From positions 1-36,214 of the forward strand of contig JBFGDZ010000014.1 in NCBI GenBank assembly GCA_041580375.1: a DNA stretch of 36,214 nucleotides. The letters are read 5' to 3'. Within the stretch, counting starts at the first letter, position 1. The number at the start of each line of letters is the position of its first letter. Below are positions 1 through 9,085 of the stretch, one piece after another. Made by a program: the position numbers and the translations under genes. Below the pieces are notes generated by a model. That model saw only the letters and a program-made list of their open reading frames with translations. It had not been told where the DNA came from and made no database searches. Source of the DNA: JAPUIN01 sp041580375. GTDB lineage: Bacteria > Acidobacteriota > Polarisedimenticolia > Gp22-AA2.

Positions 1-2
1 TG

Positions 3-488
3 AAGCTGAGCCAGCCCGGGGATCACCATGCCCATCTCGCACGTCTGGCGGGCACCTGGGACACGAAGGTGACGACGTGGGAGACACCCGGCGCGGAGCC
101 CCAGACCTCGACCGGGAAGGCGAAGAACACGATGGCCCTCGGCGGGCGCTTCCTGAGGGTCGATTACCGGGGAAGCTTCATGGGGCAGGAATTCGAGGGG
201 ATGGGGCTCAGCGGATACGACAACGGCAAGAAGCAGCACACGGATCTCTGGGTCGACAACATGGGCACGCTCATGTACCCGTCGAAGGGGAGCTGCTCCG
301 AAGGCGGCAAGGTGCTCGAGCTGGCCGGGCAGTACGACGACCCGATCTCCGGCCAGACGAAAACGATGAAGTCGGTGACGCGGATCGTCAGCGACGACCG
401 GTTCGTCACGAAGTTCTACACGAAGGATTCCGGAGGCAAGGAATTCCAGAACATGGAGATCGTCTACACGCGCAGCAAGGGAGCCTGA
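3..488 (+). CDS. DUF1579 family protein (5' end outside window)
   Basis: Function unknown; the call rests on resemblance to DUF1579 proteins. The open frame runs in from the left edge and reads KLSQPGDHHAHLARLAGTWD, which carries the family's usual N-terminal PG..HA..LAGTW pattern. A GTG at 69 is therefore an internal valine and not the start. The true start is probably the codon just before base 3, since bases 1-2 are TG and would complete an ATG. Later family-like stretches are GGRFLRVDYRGSFMGQEFEG and GLSGYDNGKK, then a WVDNMGT segment. About 161 residues are visible, a normal length for the family. No signal peptide or membrane segment is seen. A GC-rich hairpin (about 493-515) follows the stop. 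Confidence 0.8.
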   Translation, partial: KLSQPGDHHAHLARLAGTWDTKVTTWETPGAEPQTSTGKAKNTMALGGRFLRVDYRGSFMGQEFEGMGLSGYDNGKKQHTDLWVDNMGTLMYPSKGSCSEGGKVLELAGQYDDPISGQTKTMKSVTRIVSDDRFVTKFYTKDSGGKEFQNMEIVYTRSKGA

Positions 489-618
489 ACCCGGCATCCC
501 CCGACGGGGGACGCCGACCCGATCTCCCATTCTCTCGACCGGGCGGGTCGCCCGGGGCCCGAAGCGCCCTCCGCGATCCGCCCGGCCGCCCCTGATCGTC
601 CCCGACAGGGAGGTGTCC

Positions 619-2232
619 GTGATCCGCACCGCCCCGCTTCATCCGCTCGGGCCGAGCCACGGCTTCGCTCCGGCCCTCTTCGCGCTCCTTCTCCTCACGG
701 CGGCCGGCGTCGCGACAGCCGGCGAGACCGGCGCGGACGCCTCACCCCGGCCGGGGGCCGTGCGGGTCGGCGATCCGGCCCCCGATTTCACCCTGCGCTC
801 GTCCGACGGCGTGCCCCATTCGCTCGGCGGCCGCAGGGGCCAGGGTCCCGTCGTCCTGGTCTTCTTCCGCGGCACCTGGTGACCCTACTGCCGCACGCAG
901 CTCGGCGAGCTGCAATCCGACCTGGGGAAGTTCAAAAAGCTCGGCGCGGAGATCTGGGGGATCAGCACCGACGACGCCGAATCGCTCGGCGCCATGCGGA
1001 AGAAGATGGGCCTGGAGTTCGTGAACCTCATCGATCCGCAATCCACGGTCATCAAGCGGTACGGGATCCTGAACGAGAAGCAGGGGGCCATCCCCCACCC
1101 CGCCACCGTCGTCGTCGACGAGCGTGGGATCGTCCGGTTCTTCGCCGTGGACGAGGACTACACGAAGAGGCCGGCCAACGCGGAGATCCTGGCGTCCCTG
1201 CGGCCGCGACGGAGCGACGCCGGCGGCGAGGGGACGCTGATCGTGCTCAACAAGTCGGAGGCGACCGCGTCGCTCATCGATCTCGCATCGGGAAGAGTGG
1301 TTGCGACGCTGCCCACGGGCGCGGGGCCTCACGAAGTGGCGGTCTCGCCCGACGGACGCACCGCGGTGGCGACCAATTACGGCGGCTCGGAGGCCGGATC
1401 GACGCTCACCGTGATCGACGTCCCGTCGGCGCGTGTCACCGGGACGATCGATCTGGAAGATTACCGCCGGCCGCACGGCATCGTCTGGCTCGGAGACGGC
1501 GAGCACGTGGTCGTCACGGCCGAGGACAACCAATCGGTCCTGACCGTGCACGTGCCCTCCGGCCGGATGACGCGCGCCGTGCGGACGGGGCAGGCCGTCT
1601 CCCACATGGTCGTCGTCACGCCCGATGGCGAGCGCGCCTTCGTCCCGAACATCGGCTCCGGCTCGGTGAGCGTCATCGATCTGCAGACCGGCCAGCTGAT
1701 CCGGAACATCCCGACGGGGGCCGGCGCGGAGGGGATCGCCATCACGCCGGACGGCCGCGAGGTCTGGATCACGAACCGCGAGGCGGACACGATCACGGTG
1801 CTCGACGCCGCCACGCTCGAGGTGATCGCGCAGATCGAGTCCCCGTCCTTCCCCATCCGCGCCCGTGCGACCCCCGACGGGCGCCACGTCCTCGTCTCCA
1901 ACGCCCGCTCGGGCGACGTCGCCGTGTTCGACGTCCGGGAGAAGAAGGAAGTGCGGCGCGTCTCGATGGAGCTTTCGGCGGAAGGCACGAAGGGGCGGCT
2001 CTTCGGAAGCCGGTTCGGCAGGAGCCCCGTCCCGATCGGCATCCTGATCAGGCCGGACGGCCGGCGCGCCTACGTCGCGAACACCAACGCCGATCGCGTG
2101 TCGATCATCGATCTGGAGAGCTGGACGACCGTCGGGATCCTCGAGCCGGGAAGGGAGCCGGACGGGCTCGGCTACTCGAGGCTCACGGTCGGCGCGCCCG
2201 GGGTCAGCTCGTCCCCTTCGGGCGCTCCCTGA
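619..2232 (+). CDS. Probable selenoprotein: AhpC/TSA-like redoxin (UPYC) fused to a YVTN beta-propeller
   Basis: The gene reads through an in-frame TGA at 880-882. Before it are an N-terminal hydrophobic signal-like segment (residues about 12-32) and a redoxin start (VGDPAPDFTLRSSDG, then VVLVFFRGTW). After it the same frame continues PYCRTQLGEL and the rest of a peroxiredoxin-like fold (GISTDD, IPHPATVVVDERG) to about residue 200. Relatives have Cys at the TGA position (WCPYC), so the motif is UPYC with U at residue 88 and C at 91. Residues about 205-525 form YVTN-type repeats (PHEVAVSPDGRTAVATNYGG, AEGIAITPDGREVWITNREA). The GTG at 619 is preferred because AGGGAGG lies 5 nt upstream; a GTG at 613 is also possible. 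A SECIS-like hairpin follows the UGA. The likely role is exported or periplasmic thiol redox chemistry. The alternatives are a sequencing error or a nonsense mutation. The 3' end overlaps the convergent TerB-like gene by 29 bp. Confidence 0.75.
897..913 (+). promoter_or_regulatory. Bacterial SECIS-like hairpin after UGA
   Basis: GCAGCTC (897-903) pairs perfectly with GAGCTGC (907-913) around a GGC loop (904-906). The loop begins 21 nt after the UGA at 880-882 and opens with G. This fits the published bacterial SECIS model, which asks for a G in the first loop positions and a UGA-to-loop spacing of roughly 16-37 nt. It would recruit SelB with Sec-tRNA. The same bases encode ordinary redoxin residues (TQLGEL), so in GC-rich DNA the stem could be a coincidence. 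Confidence 0.6.
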
Positions 2233-2764
2233 GCACCGCCAGGTAATCGCGGTAGGCGGAACGGGCGGCGATGTAGTCGGCGTGGCTCAGCTTGAGCTGG
2301 CTGGCGATCCGCCGCACCTCGTTGCTCTCGACCGTGGAGATCGAGTCGTCCGCCGACGAGACGGCGAACAGACACTCGAGGAGCGCCAGCTTCTGCTCGC
2401 GGGTCGCGATGCGGTTGAACTCGCGCGTGACCAGGAAGTTCTCCGTCCCGCCGAACAGCTGGTTCTGCATCTTGGCCATGTGCACGACGAGGAGCGCCTG
2501 CTCCGCCGGGAGGCCGCCCTCCTCCACCATGATCCGCTCCATGGCGCGGGTCTCCTCGCCGGACACGTCCAGGTCGGCGTTGGCGACCCGGCTCAGGATG
2601 AAGGCGAAGCCCGCGATGTAGCGCGCGCGGTCCGGGTCCAGGCCCTCCAGCGCCTGCACGATCTTCCGGACCGTGTCGGTCTCGGCCGCCGCGTCCGCGC
2701 CGGCGATCGCGTCGGGGGCCGCGCCGGCCGGGCGGTCCAGGCCGAGAAACTTCAGAATCGACAT
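2204..2764 (-). CDS. TerB-like (tellurite resistance TerB domain) protein
   Basis: A 186-residue soluble protein starting MSILKFLGLDRP. The ATG at 2764 is chosen because GGAGG lies 4 nt upstream; an ATG 33 nt earlier has less support. After a low-complexity Ala/Asp linker (about 15-35), residues 40-180 form an all-helical TerB-like domain. It includes GFAFILSRVANADLDVSGEE, with acidic residues typical of the family's metal-binding region, and a second acidic patch LFAVSSADDSISTVESNEV. The family is linked to stress and membrane-associated complexes, but the exact activity is unknown. It is convergent with the selenoprotein gene and divergent from hflK. No other ter genes are nearby, so tellurite resistance should not be assumed. 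Confidence 0.75.
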   Translation of the reverse strand: MSILKFLGLDRPAGAAPDAIAGADAAAETDTVRKIVQALEGLDPDRARYIAGFAFILSRVANADLDVSGEETRAMERIMVEEGGLPAEQALLVVHMAKMQNQLFGGTENFLVTREFNRIATREQKLALLECLFAVSSADDSISTVESNEVRRIASQLKLSHADYIAARSAYRDYLAVLRERPKGTS

Positions 2765-2861
2765 GCTGCCTCCGCGCGCTGATGCGCCATTGTCCAACGG
2801 ATCGCCGGCCGGGGCAAGGCGGGCGCCGCGGCGCCGGCCGGACCGGGCCCGGCCGGGCGAG

Positions 2862-2890
2862 TTGCGCTCCCGCGCCGGGAGGGGTAGACT
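2862..2890 (+). promoter_or_regulatory. Promoter for hflK-hflC
   Basis: TTGCGC (2862-2867), a 17-nt spacer and TAGACT (2885-2890) form a sigma70-like promoter. The predicted start of transcription is near 2897. An AAGGGAG ribosome binding site and the TTG start at 2921 follow. Confidence 0.55.
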
Positions 2891-2920
2891 GCCCGCGCCG
2901 ACTTAAAGGGAGAGCGCACC

Positions 2921-3943
2921 TTGGCCGAGGTCAGGACATTCAAGACCGTCGGCGGCCGATTGCCGCCCGAGTGGCGCCAGTACGCCGCGCTGGTGCCCAC
3001 CGTCATCGCCATCATCGTGGCCGCCGCCGTGCTGATCTCCTGCTTCATCACCGTGGCGCAGGACGAGGTGGCGGTGATCCGGCGCTTCGGGCGCTACGCG
3101 CGCACGGTGACGAGCGGGCTCCATTTCAAGCTGCCGTTCGGGATCGAGTCGGCCACGAAGGTGAGAGTCGAATACGTCTACAAGGAGGAATTCGGCTTCA
3201 ACTCCCAGGGCGGCCGCGATCGCCGCGGCCGGCCGCTCCCCAGCAAGGACATCGAGACCTCCCAGATGCTCACGGGCGATCTGAATATCGCCGACGTCGA
3301 ATGGATCGTCCAGTACAAGGTCGAGGATCCGCGCGCGTATCTGTTCAAGGTGCGCGACGTGGACCAGACGCTGCGCAACGTGGCGGAGGCGGTCACGCGC
3401 CGCATCGTGGGAGATCGCAGCGTGACCGAGGTCCTCACGGTGGGCCGCGCCGAGATCGCCACGCTCGTCGAGCAGGAGCTGCAGAACATCCTCAACCAGT
3501 ACGAGACCGGGCTGGCCATCACGACGGTGCAGCTGAAGGACGTCAACCCGCCGCAGACCGTGCAGCCGTCGTTCAATGAGGTGAACGAGGCGCGCCAGGA
3601 GAAGGAGCGGATCACCAACCAGGCGTGGGAGGCGTACAACAAGGCGATCCCGGAGGCCGAGGGGGCGGCGCTGCGCATGGTCTCCGCGGCGGAGGGATAC
3701 GCGATCGATCGCGTCAACCGCGCCCAGGGCGACGCCGAGCGATTCACCGCGCTGCTGAGGGAATACCGCCGCGCTCCCGAGGTGACGCGCAAGCGTCTCT
3801 ACCTGGAGGCGATGGCGGACGTCCTGCCTGAGATCCCCCGCAAGTACGTCGTCGACGAGCGGATGCGGGGGATCCTGCCGCTGCTCGACCTGGGCGGTGG
3901 CGGGGTGGCCGGAATGACGTCGAAGCCGAAGGAGAAGGAATGA
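2921..3943 (+). CDS. hflK: FtsH protease activity modulator HflK
   Basis: A 340-residue SPFH/prohibitin-family protein. HflK and HflC form a large membrane complex that encloses and regulates the FtsH protease. A single N-terminal transmembrane helix (residues about 24-46) is followed by the SPFH domain, starting VAQDEVAVIRRFGRYARTV with SGLHFKLPFGIE. The FNSQGGRDRRGRPLPSKDIE insert and QMLTGDLNIADVEWIVQYKV are typical of HflK. The C-terminal half is a charged helical region (EVNEARQEKERITNQAWEAY). The start is TTG, supported by AAGGGAG about 8 nt upstream. The stop overlaps the hflC start (ATGA), so the pair is translationally coupled. Confidence 0.95.
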   Translation: MAEVRTFKTVGGRLPPEWRQYAALVPTVIAIIVAAAVLISCFITVAQDEVAVIRRFGRYARTVTSGLHFKLPFGIESATKVRVEYVYKEEFGFNSQGGRDRRGRPLPSKDIETSQMLTGDLNIADVEWIVQYKVEDPRAYLFKVRDVDQTLRNVAEAVTRRIVGDRSVTEVLTVGRAEIATLVEQELQNILNQYETGLAITTVQLKDVNPPQTVQPSFNEVNEARQEKERITNQAWEAYNKAIPEAEGAALRMVSAAEGYAIDRVNRAQGDAERFTALLREYRRAPEVTRKRLYLEAMADVLPEIPRKYVVDERMRGILPLLDLGGGGVAGMTSKPKEKE

Positions 3944-4884
3944 AGCGCAGCCTGCCGGTCCTGCTCCTGATCGTGGTCGTCGCGGCCGTCGCGGCCTTCT
4001 CATTCCTCTATCAGGTGGACGAAACCCAGCAGGTCGTCATCACCCGTTTCGGCAGGCCGATCCGCACCGTCACCGAGCCCGGCCTCAAGCTCAAGGTCCC
4101 GTTCGTCGACACGGTGAACATCTTCGAGCGCCGGGTCCTGGCGTGGGACGGGACGCCCGACCAGATCCCGACCTCCGACAAGAAGTACATCTTCGTCGAC
4201 ACCTTCGCCCGCTGGCGGATCGTGGACGCGCTCCGGTTCTTCCAGTCGGTCCACGACGAGCGCGGCGCCAGCCGCCGCCTCGACGACATCATCGACGGTG
4301 CGACCCGGGACGTGATCTCCCGCAACACGCTCGTCGAGGTGGTCCGCAACACGAACCGCGAGCTGATGGAGGAGGATGAGGAGGAGGGGATGGGCACCCC
4401 GACCGAGATCGCGGAGGTTAAGATCGGCCGCGAGCAGCTCGCCCACCGGATCTTCGAGAAGGCCCGGGAGAAGCTCGAGGCGGCCTTCGGCATCGAGCTG
4501 CTCGACGTGCAGATCAAGCGCATCAACTACGTGCAGGAGGTCCGCGAGAAGGTGTTCGAGCGCATGATCTCGGAGCGCAAGCGGATCGCCGAGCTGTTCC
4601 GCTCGGAGGGGCAGCGCAACCTGCAGGAGATCTCCGGCGTCAAGGAGAAGGAGCTGAAGCGGATCGACTCCGAGGCCTACCTCACGGCGCAGCAGGTCCG
4701 GGGGAAGGCCGACGCGGAGGCGGCCCGGATCTACGCGCAGGCGTTCGGCCAAGACGCGGAGTTCTTCCAGTTCACCCGCGCGCTCATGACCTTCCGGAAA
4801 TCGCTCGGCGGCGACAGCACCCTGCTGCTCAGCACCGACAGCGATTATCTGAAGTACCTGAAGAAGTCGTCCCCGCAGCGCTGA
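3940..4884 (+). CDS. hflC: FtsH protease activity modulator HflC
   Basis: A 314-residue partner of HflK in the FtsH-regulating membrane complex. It has an N-terminal signal anchor (LPVLLLIVVVAAVAAFSFLY) and then a typical HflC SPFH domain: VDETQQVVITRFGRPIRTV, EPGLKLKVPFVDTV, RRVLAWDGTPDQIPTSDKKY and VDTFARWRI. A long helical region holds the conserved KRINYVQEVREKVFERM and SERKRIAELFRSEGQ stretches. An acidic insert (EEDEEEGMGTPTE, about residues 146-158) lies before the helical part. The gene starts 4 nt inside the end of hflK. A repeat element begins 4 bases after its stop codon. Confidence 0.95.
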   Translation: MKRSLPVLLLIVVVAAVAAFSFLYQVDETQQVVITRFGRPIRTVTEPGLKLKVPFVDTVNIFERRVLAWDGTPDQIPTSDKKYIFVDTFARWRIVDALRFFQSVHDERGASRRLDDIIDGATRDVISRNTLVEVVRNTNRELMEEDEEEGMGTPTEIAEVKIGREQLAHRIFEKAREKLEAAFGIELLDVQIKRINYVQEVREKVFERMISERKRIAELFRSEGQRNLQEISGVKEKELKRIDSEAYLTAQQVRGKADAEAARIYAQAFGQDAEFFQFTRALMTFRKSLGGDSTLLLSTDSDYLKYLKKSSPQR

Positions 4885-4888
4885 GTTT

Positions 4889-5053
4889 AGGAGCCTGTCC
4901 GAGTATTGCGTCGGGCCGCGTTCGGAGCGCCGTGGCGCCGCCTGCGTCGTTGCCAGACCGACGCGATGGATCCCCATCGCCTCCTCGCCGCTTCTTCTCT
5001 TCGTCTCGCAAGCCCCATGCGCGCGACCCCACGGAATACGCGGACAGGCTCCT
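4889..5053 (+). repeat. Palindromic intergenic element, family A, copy 1
   Basis: A 165-bp element bounded by perfect 13-bp inverted ends: AGGAGCCTGTCCG at 4889-4901 and its complement at 5041-5053. The inverted match continues inward imperfectly to about 31 bp (four mismatches). The first 52 bases match the inverted right end of copy 2 (33902-34095) nearly base for base. Both copies share the internal 14-mer GATGGATCCCCATC (here 4965-4978). It has no coding capacity of its own; short open frames through it look spurious. With element B it fills the 328-bp gap between hflC and the carboxylase genes. Confidence 0.8.
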
Positions 5054-5054
5054 G

Positions 5055-5213
5055 GTGTCCCGTCTCAGAAGTACGTTGCATATTTCGGCGAGCGATCCGC
5101 GCCGCCGGCAAGGCGCTTCGACGACGAATACCGGGAGTATTTGGAGGAGAAGCAACGCAGTCGGCGGCGTGGAGGGCCGGCGAAATAGGTGGCGTATTTC
5201 TGGGACGGGACAC
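5055..5213 (+). repeat. Palindromic intergenic element B (MITE-like)
   Basis: A 159-bp element with long imperfect inverted repeats of about 54 bp. The left end GTGTCCCGTCTCAGAAGTAC (5055-5074) matches the inverted right end GTGTCCCGTCCCAGAAATAC (5194-5213). The match carries on through TATTTCG and CGCCGCCG blocks. The centre holds a small hairpin, AATAC-CGGGA-GTATT. No transposase is present, so it resembles a miniature inverted-repeat element or a structured intergenic repeat. It starts one base after family A copy 1. Its last base is also the last base of the neighbouring gene's stop codon. Confidence 0.7.
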
Positions 5214-5797
5214 TAGCGCACCACCATCAGGATCTGCCCCGAGCGCACCTCCGCGCCGTCCTCGCAGCGCACCTCCACGACCTCCGCCTCGTCCGGCAGG
5301 CCCGGCGCGCCGTACAGGACCTGGCTGAACGTCTTCATCACCTCCACGAGCCCCAGGACCTGGCCGCTCCGGATCCGGCTGCCCGGCTTCACGAACGGCG
5401 GCGCGCCGGGCGACGGTCCCCGGTAGAAGGCGCCGTCGGTCGGCGCCGTGACGGCGTGGGTTCCGCGCGGCAGCCTGCCCTTCCCCGCCGCGCCCTGCCC
5501 GCCGGCTGCCCGATCGACCCCCCTGCGCAGGGGGAGGAGCGTGAACAGCGGCTGTCCGTACTCCACGGGCGTCTCGCGATCCTGCGGAACCGGATCCTTG
5601 ATCCGGCCCTCCGTCCCCTCAGGCAGCACGAGCGCGATGCGCCGGTTCAGGCAGCCGAGGGTCCCGACGCGCGTCCCGGGCCCCAGGACGGCGCCCTCCG
5701 GAGGCGGATCGATCCACAGGCCGACGCCCGGCGACAGGACCCTCAGGAGGCCGCGCGGCCCCTTCTCGATCCGGACCTTCAGGGTCGGATCGTCCAC
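5213..5797 (-). CDS. Biotin carboxyl carrier subunit of acyl-CoA carboxylase (two biotinyl-like domains)
   Basis: A 194-residue protein that would carry carboxybiotin between the carboxylase and transferase subunits encoded just upstream. The C-terminal domain (about 112-194) is AccB-like: APTDGAFYRGPSPGAPPFVK, then LGLVEVMKTFSQV, with K155 as the expected biotin site. The usual MKM is MKT here. The N-terminal half (about 15-90) looks like a second, degenerate copy of the same fold (LGPGTRVGTLGCLNRRIALV), where NRR replaces MKT, so it cannot be biotinylated in the usual way. The GTG start has a strong GGGAGGGGAG site directly upstream. The gene lies 25 bp after the transferase gene and ends in element B. 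Confidence 0.8.
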   Translation of the reverse strand: MDDPTLKVRIEKGPRGLLRVLSPGVGLWIDPPPEGAVLGPGTRVGTLGCLNRRIALVLPEGTEGRIKDPVPQDRETPVEYGQPLFTLLPLRRGVDRAAGGQGAAGKGRLPRGTHAVTAPTDGAFYRGPSPGAPPFVKPGSRIRSGQVLGLVEVMKTFSQVLYGAPGLPDEAEVVEVRCEDGAEVRSGQILMVVR

Positions 5798-5822
5798 TCT
5801 CCCCTCCCCTCCCGGCGTCCCG

Positions 5823-7547
5823 TCACCGTCCCAGGACGATGAGGTCGTGCAGGGACCAGATGCGCGGGTTCTTCACGCGGCGGTATCCGCACGACTGATA
5901 GGCCATGGCGACGGCGGCCTCGAGATAGAGGCGCAGCTCGCCCGGCATGACGACCTCGTCCACGTCCATCCGCGAGGCGGCGAGCGCCGGATCCATCTCC
6001 CGGTTGATGCGATCCTCCACCGCCTGCATGCCGCGGCGGATCTCCTCCGCCTCCTGCTCCGACTTCGCCGCGATGCCGAACGAGTCGTCCAGCCGGGCAT
6101 GGTAGGTCGCGATCGCCAAAGTGCGCCCCTCCATGACGGCGAGCCGCGTCATCGGCGTCGCGAGCTGCAGGATCGGGCCGTAGGGGAGCCCCGCCATGGC
6201 GTAGTAGCCGGCCCCGGCCGCCTTGCGGAGGAGGACCGTGAACATCGGCACGCTGTTGGTCGAGTTCGTGTAGATGAGGCTCGAGCCGTATCCCAGGAGC
6301 CCCTGCTTCTCGGCCTCGGGCCCGATGTCGAATCCGGCGATGTCCTGCAGCCAGATGATCGGGATGCCGTCGTCGTTGCAGGCGCGCGAGAACTGCGACA
6401 CCTTGGCGATCCCCTCGCGGTAGAGGATGCCGCCCGGCCGGCGCGCTCCCCCGCGCACCGGATGATCGGTGAGCCCCTGGTTGTTCGCCACGAACGCCGC
6501 GTACAGTCCCCCGATCCGCGCCACGCCGCAGATCATCTCGTGGCCCTTGCGCGGCGCGAACTCGCAGAACAGCGAGTGATCGACGATGCGCGCCAGCACC
6601 TGCCGCATGTCGTAGCCCACGCGGTGGTCCGTGGGAAAGATCCCGTCGAGATCGGACAGCGGGTAGCGCGGCGGCGCCGGGTCGGCTCCGTAACGGTAAT
6701 AATCCCACGCGGGGCCCGGCAGGCGCGCGATCTCGCCGCGGATCCGCTCGAGCAGGACGCCGTCGTCCGGCACCCGGTGATCGGCACAGCGCGACAGATG
6801 GACGTGCACGTCGGGGCCGCCGATGCCGAGCGACGTGATCTTCTGCGATTTCCCCCCCTTCACCAGCGCCGCCCCGGCGATCACCATGTAGGCCTGCTCG
6901 GTCATGTAGACGACGTCGCTGATGATCGGCATGTAGCCGCCGCCCGCGATGCAGTCGCCGTGCACGCCCGCAATCTGCGGGACGCCCGCTGCCGACAGCG
7001 CCGCGTTCATGCGGAAGATCGCGCCGGCCCCCGTGCGGCCGGGGAAGGTCTGCGACTGCTCGGGGAGAAACAGGCCGGAGCAATCCACGAGGTAGACCAC
7101 GGGCAGGCGCAGGCGCAGCGCGATCTCCTGCGCCCGCTGGATCTTCTCCGGCGTGCGCGGCCACCACGATCCCGAGGCGACCGTGTTGTCGTTGGCGATC
7201 ACGACGGCGTAGCGGCCATGGATACGCGTGAAGGCCGTGACGACGCCGGCGCCGGGCGAGGTGCGCTTCTCCCCGCCGAAGACCAGCCCGTAGTTCACCA
7301 GCGATCCGACCGGCAGGATCGGGCTGCCCGGATCGGCGAGACGCTCCACGCGGTCCCAGGCGGGCAGCTTCCCCTTCTCGCGCACTCGGATCGCGTACTC
7401 CTCACCCCAGCCCGCGCGCACCTCGGCGCGCTTCTCGCGCAGCGCGCCGTTGAGACCGTCCATGAGCCGGCGCTGCTCCTCCCAGACCGCGTCCGGGAGA
7501 AACGCGGCCCGCGGCTGCCCGATCGGATCGAGAATCACCTTGGCCAT
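5823..7547 (-). CDS. Acyl-CoA carboxylase, carboxyltransferase subunit (GcdA/PccB type)
   Basis: A 574-residue carboxyltransferase with two crotonase-like halves. It moves the carboxyl group from biotin to an acyl-CoA. The N half has FGGEKRTSPGAGVVTAFTRI, VVIANDNTVASGSWWPRTPE, VYLVDCSGLFLPEQSQTFPG and GDCIAGGGYMPIISD. The C half has GGILYREGIAKVSQFSRACN, GIPIIWLQDIAGFDIGPEAE and SVPMFTVLLRKAAGAGYYAM. The pattern and spacing resemble the alpha subunit of glutaconyl-CoA decarboxylase more than classic propionyl-CoA carboxylase. No membrane decarboxylase pump subunit is nearby, and a biotin carboxylase gene is, so an ATP-driven carboxylase is the better reading. The acyl-CoA substrate cannot be read from sequence. 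It sits 18 bp after accC. Confidence 0.85.
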   Translation of the reverse strand: MAKVILDPIGQPRAAFLPDAVWEEQRRLMDGLNGALREKRAEVRAGWGEEYAIRVREKGKLPAWDRVERLADPGSPILPVGSLVNYGLVFGGEKRTSPGAGVVTAFTRIHGRYAVVIANDNTVASGSWWPRTPEKIQRAQEIALRLRLPVVYLVDCSGLFLPEQSQTFPGRTGAGAIFRMNAALSAAGVPQIAGVHGDCIAGGGYMPIISDVVYMTEQAYMVIAGAALVKGGKSQKITSLGIGGPDVHVHLSRCADHRVPDDGVLLERIRGEIARLPGPAWDYYRYGADPAPPRYPLSDLDGIFPTDHRVGYDMRQVLARIVDHSLFCEFAPRKGHEMICGVARIGGLYAAFVANNQGLTDHPVRGGARRPGGILYREGIAKVSQFSRACNDDGIPIIWLQDIAGFDIGPEAEKQGLLGYGSSLIYTNSTNSVPMFTVLLRKAAGAGYYAMAGLPYGPILQLATPMTRLAVMEGRTLAIATYHARLDDSFGIAAKSEQEAEEIRRGMQAVEDRINREMDPALAASRMDVDEVVMPGELRLYLEAAVAMAYQSCGYRRVKNPRIWSLHDLIVLGR

Positions 7548-7565
7548 CGGATCGTCTCCGCGCCC

Positions 7566-8930
<1,365 letters not shown>

Positions 8931-8974
8931 GCGATGCCCTCACCCGTCGTACTCCGCGGCGGCGCCGGGCCGGA

Positions 8975-9003
8975 AGTCTATCCGCTCGGGGCTGCGGGGG
9001 CAA
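8975..9003 (-). promoter_or_regulatory. Promoter for the carboxylase operon
   Basis: On the minus strand, TTGCCC (9003-8998), a 17-nt spacer and TAGACT (8980-8975) lie upstream of accC. Transcription would begin near 8968, giving a leader of about 38 nt. The intergenic region is shared with a plus-strand promoter for the MaoC gene. Confidence 0.5.
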
Positions 9004-9035
9004 TCGCGGACGTCTCGCGACGGGCCGCCTGCTGC

Positions 9036-9041
9036 TATACT
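9036..9041 (+). promoter_or_regulatory. -10 box for the MaoC-CitE genes
   Basis: TATACT lies 44 nt before the ATG at 9086. No good -35 hexamer is visible at the usual distance. A GGAGG ribosome binding site precedes the start codon. Confidence 0.45.
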
Positions 9042-9085
9042 GCGCGCGGCGTTCCTGCCACGGCACCTCCCGCGACGGAGGCTCC

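Noticed and set aside
493..515. GC-rich hairpin after the DUF1579 gene as a terminator
   Set aside because: It has a five-pair core and a few outer pairs with a mismatch, but no T-run. The support is too weak to annotate.
880..882. TGA as a genuine stop, making a pseudogene
   Set aside because: The frame continues through the rest of the redoxin fold and the propeller without further damage, and the TGA replaces exactly the redox Cys with a SECIS-like hairpin following. A true nonsense mutation at this one site is less likely, though not excluded.
2204..2764. Tellurite resistance operon
   Set aside because: Only a TerB-like domain is present; no other ter genes are nearby.
4906..5328. Short open frames across the repeat elements
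   Set aside because: They match only each other's repeat sequence (for example ending in TRTGS at both copies), have no domain or ribosome binding site, and reflect the repeats.
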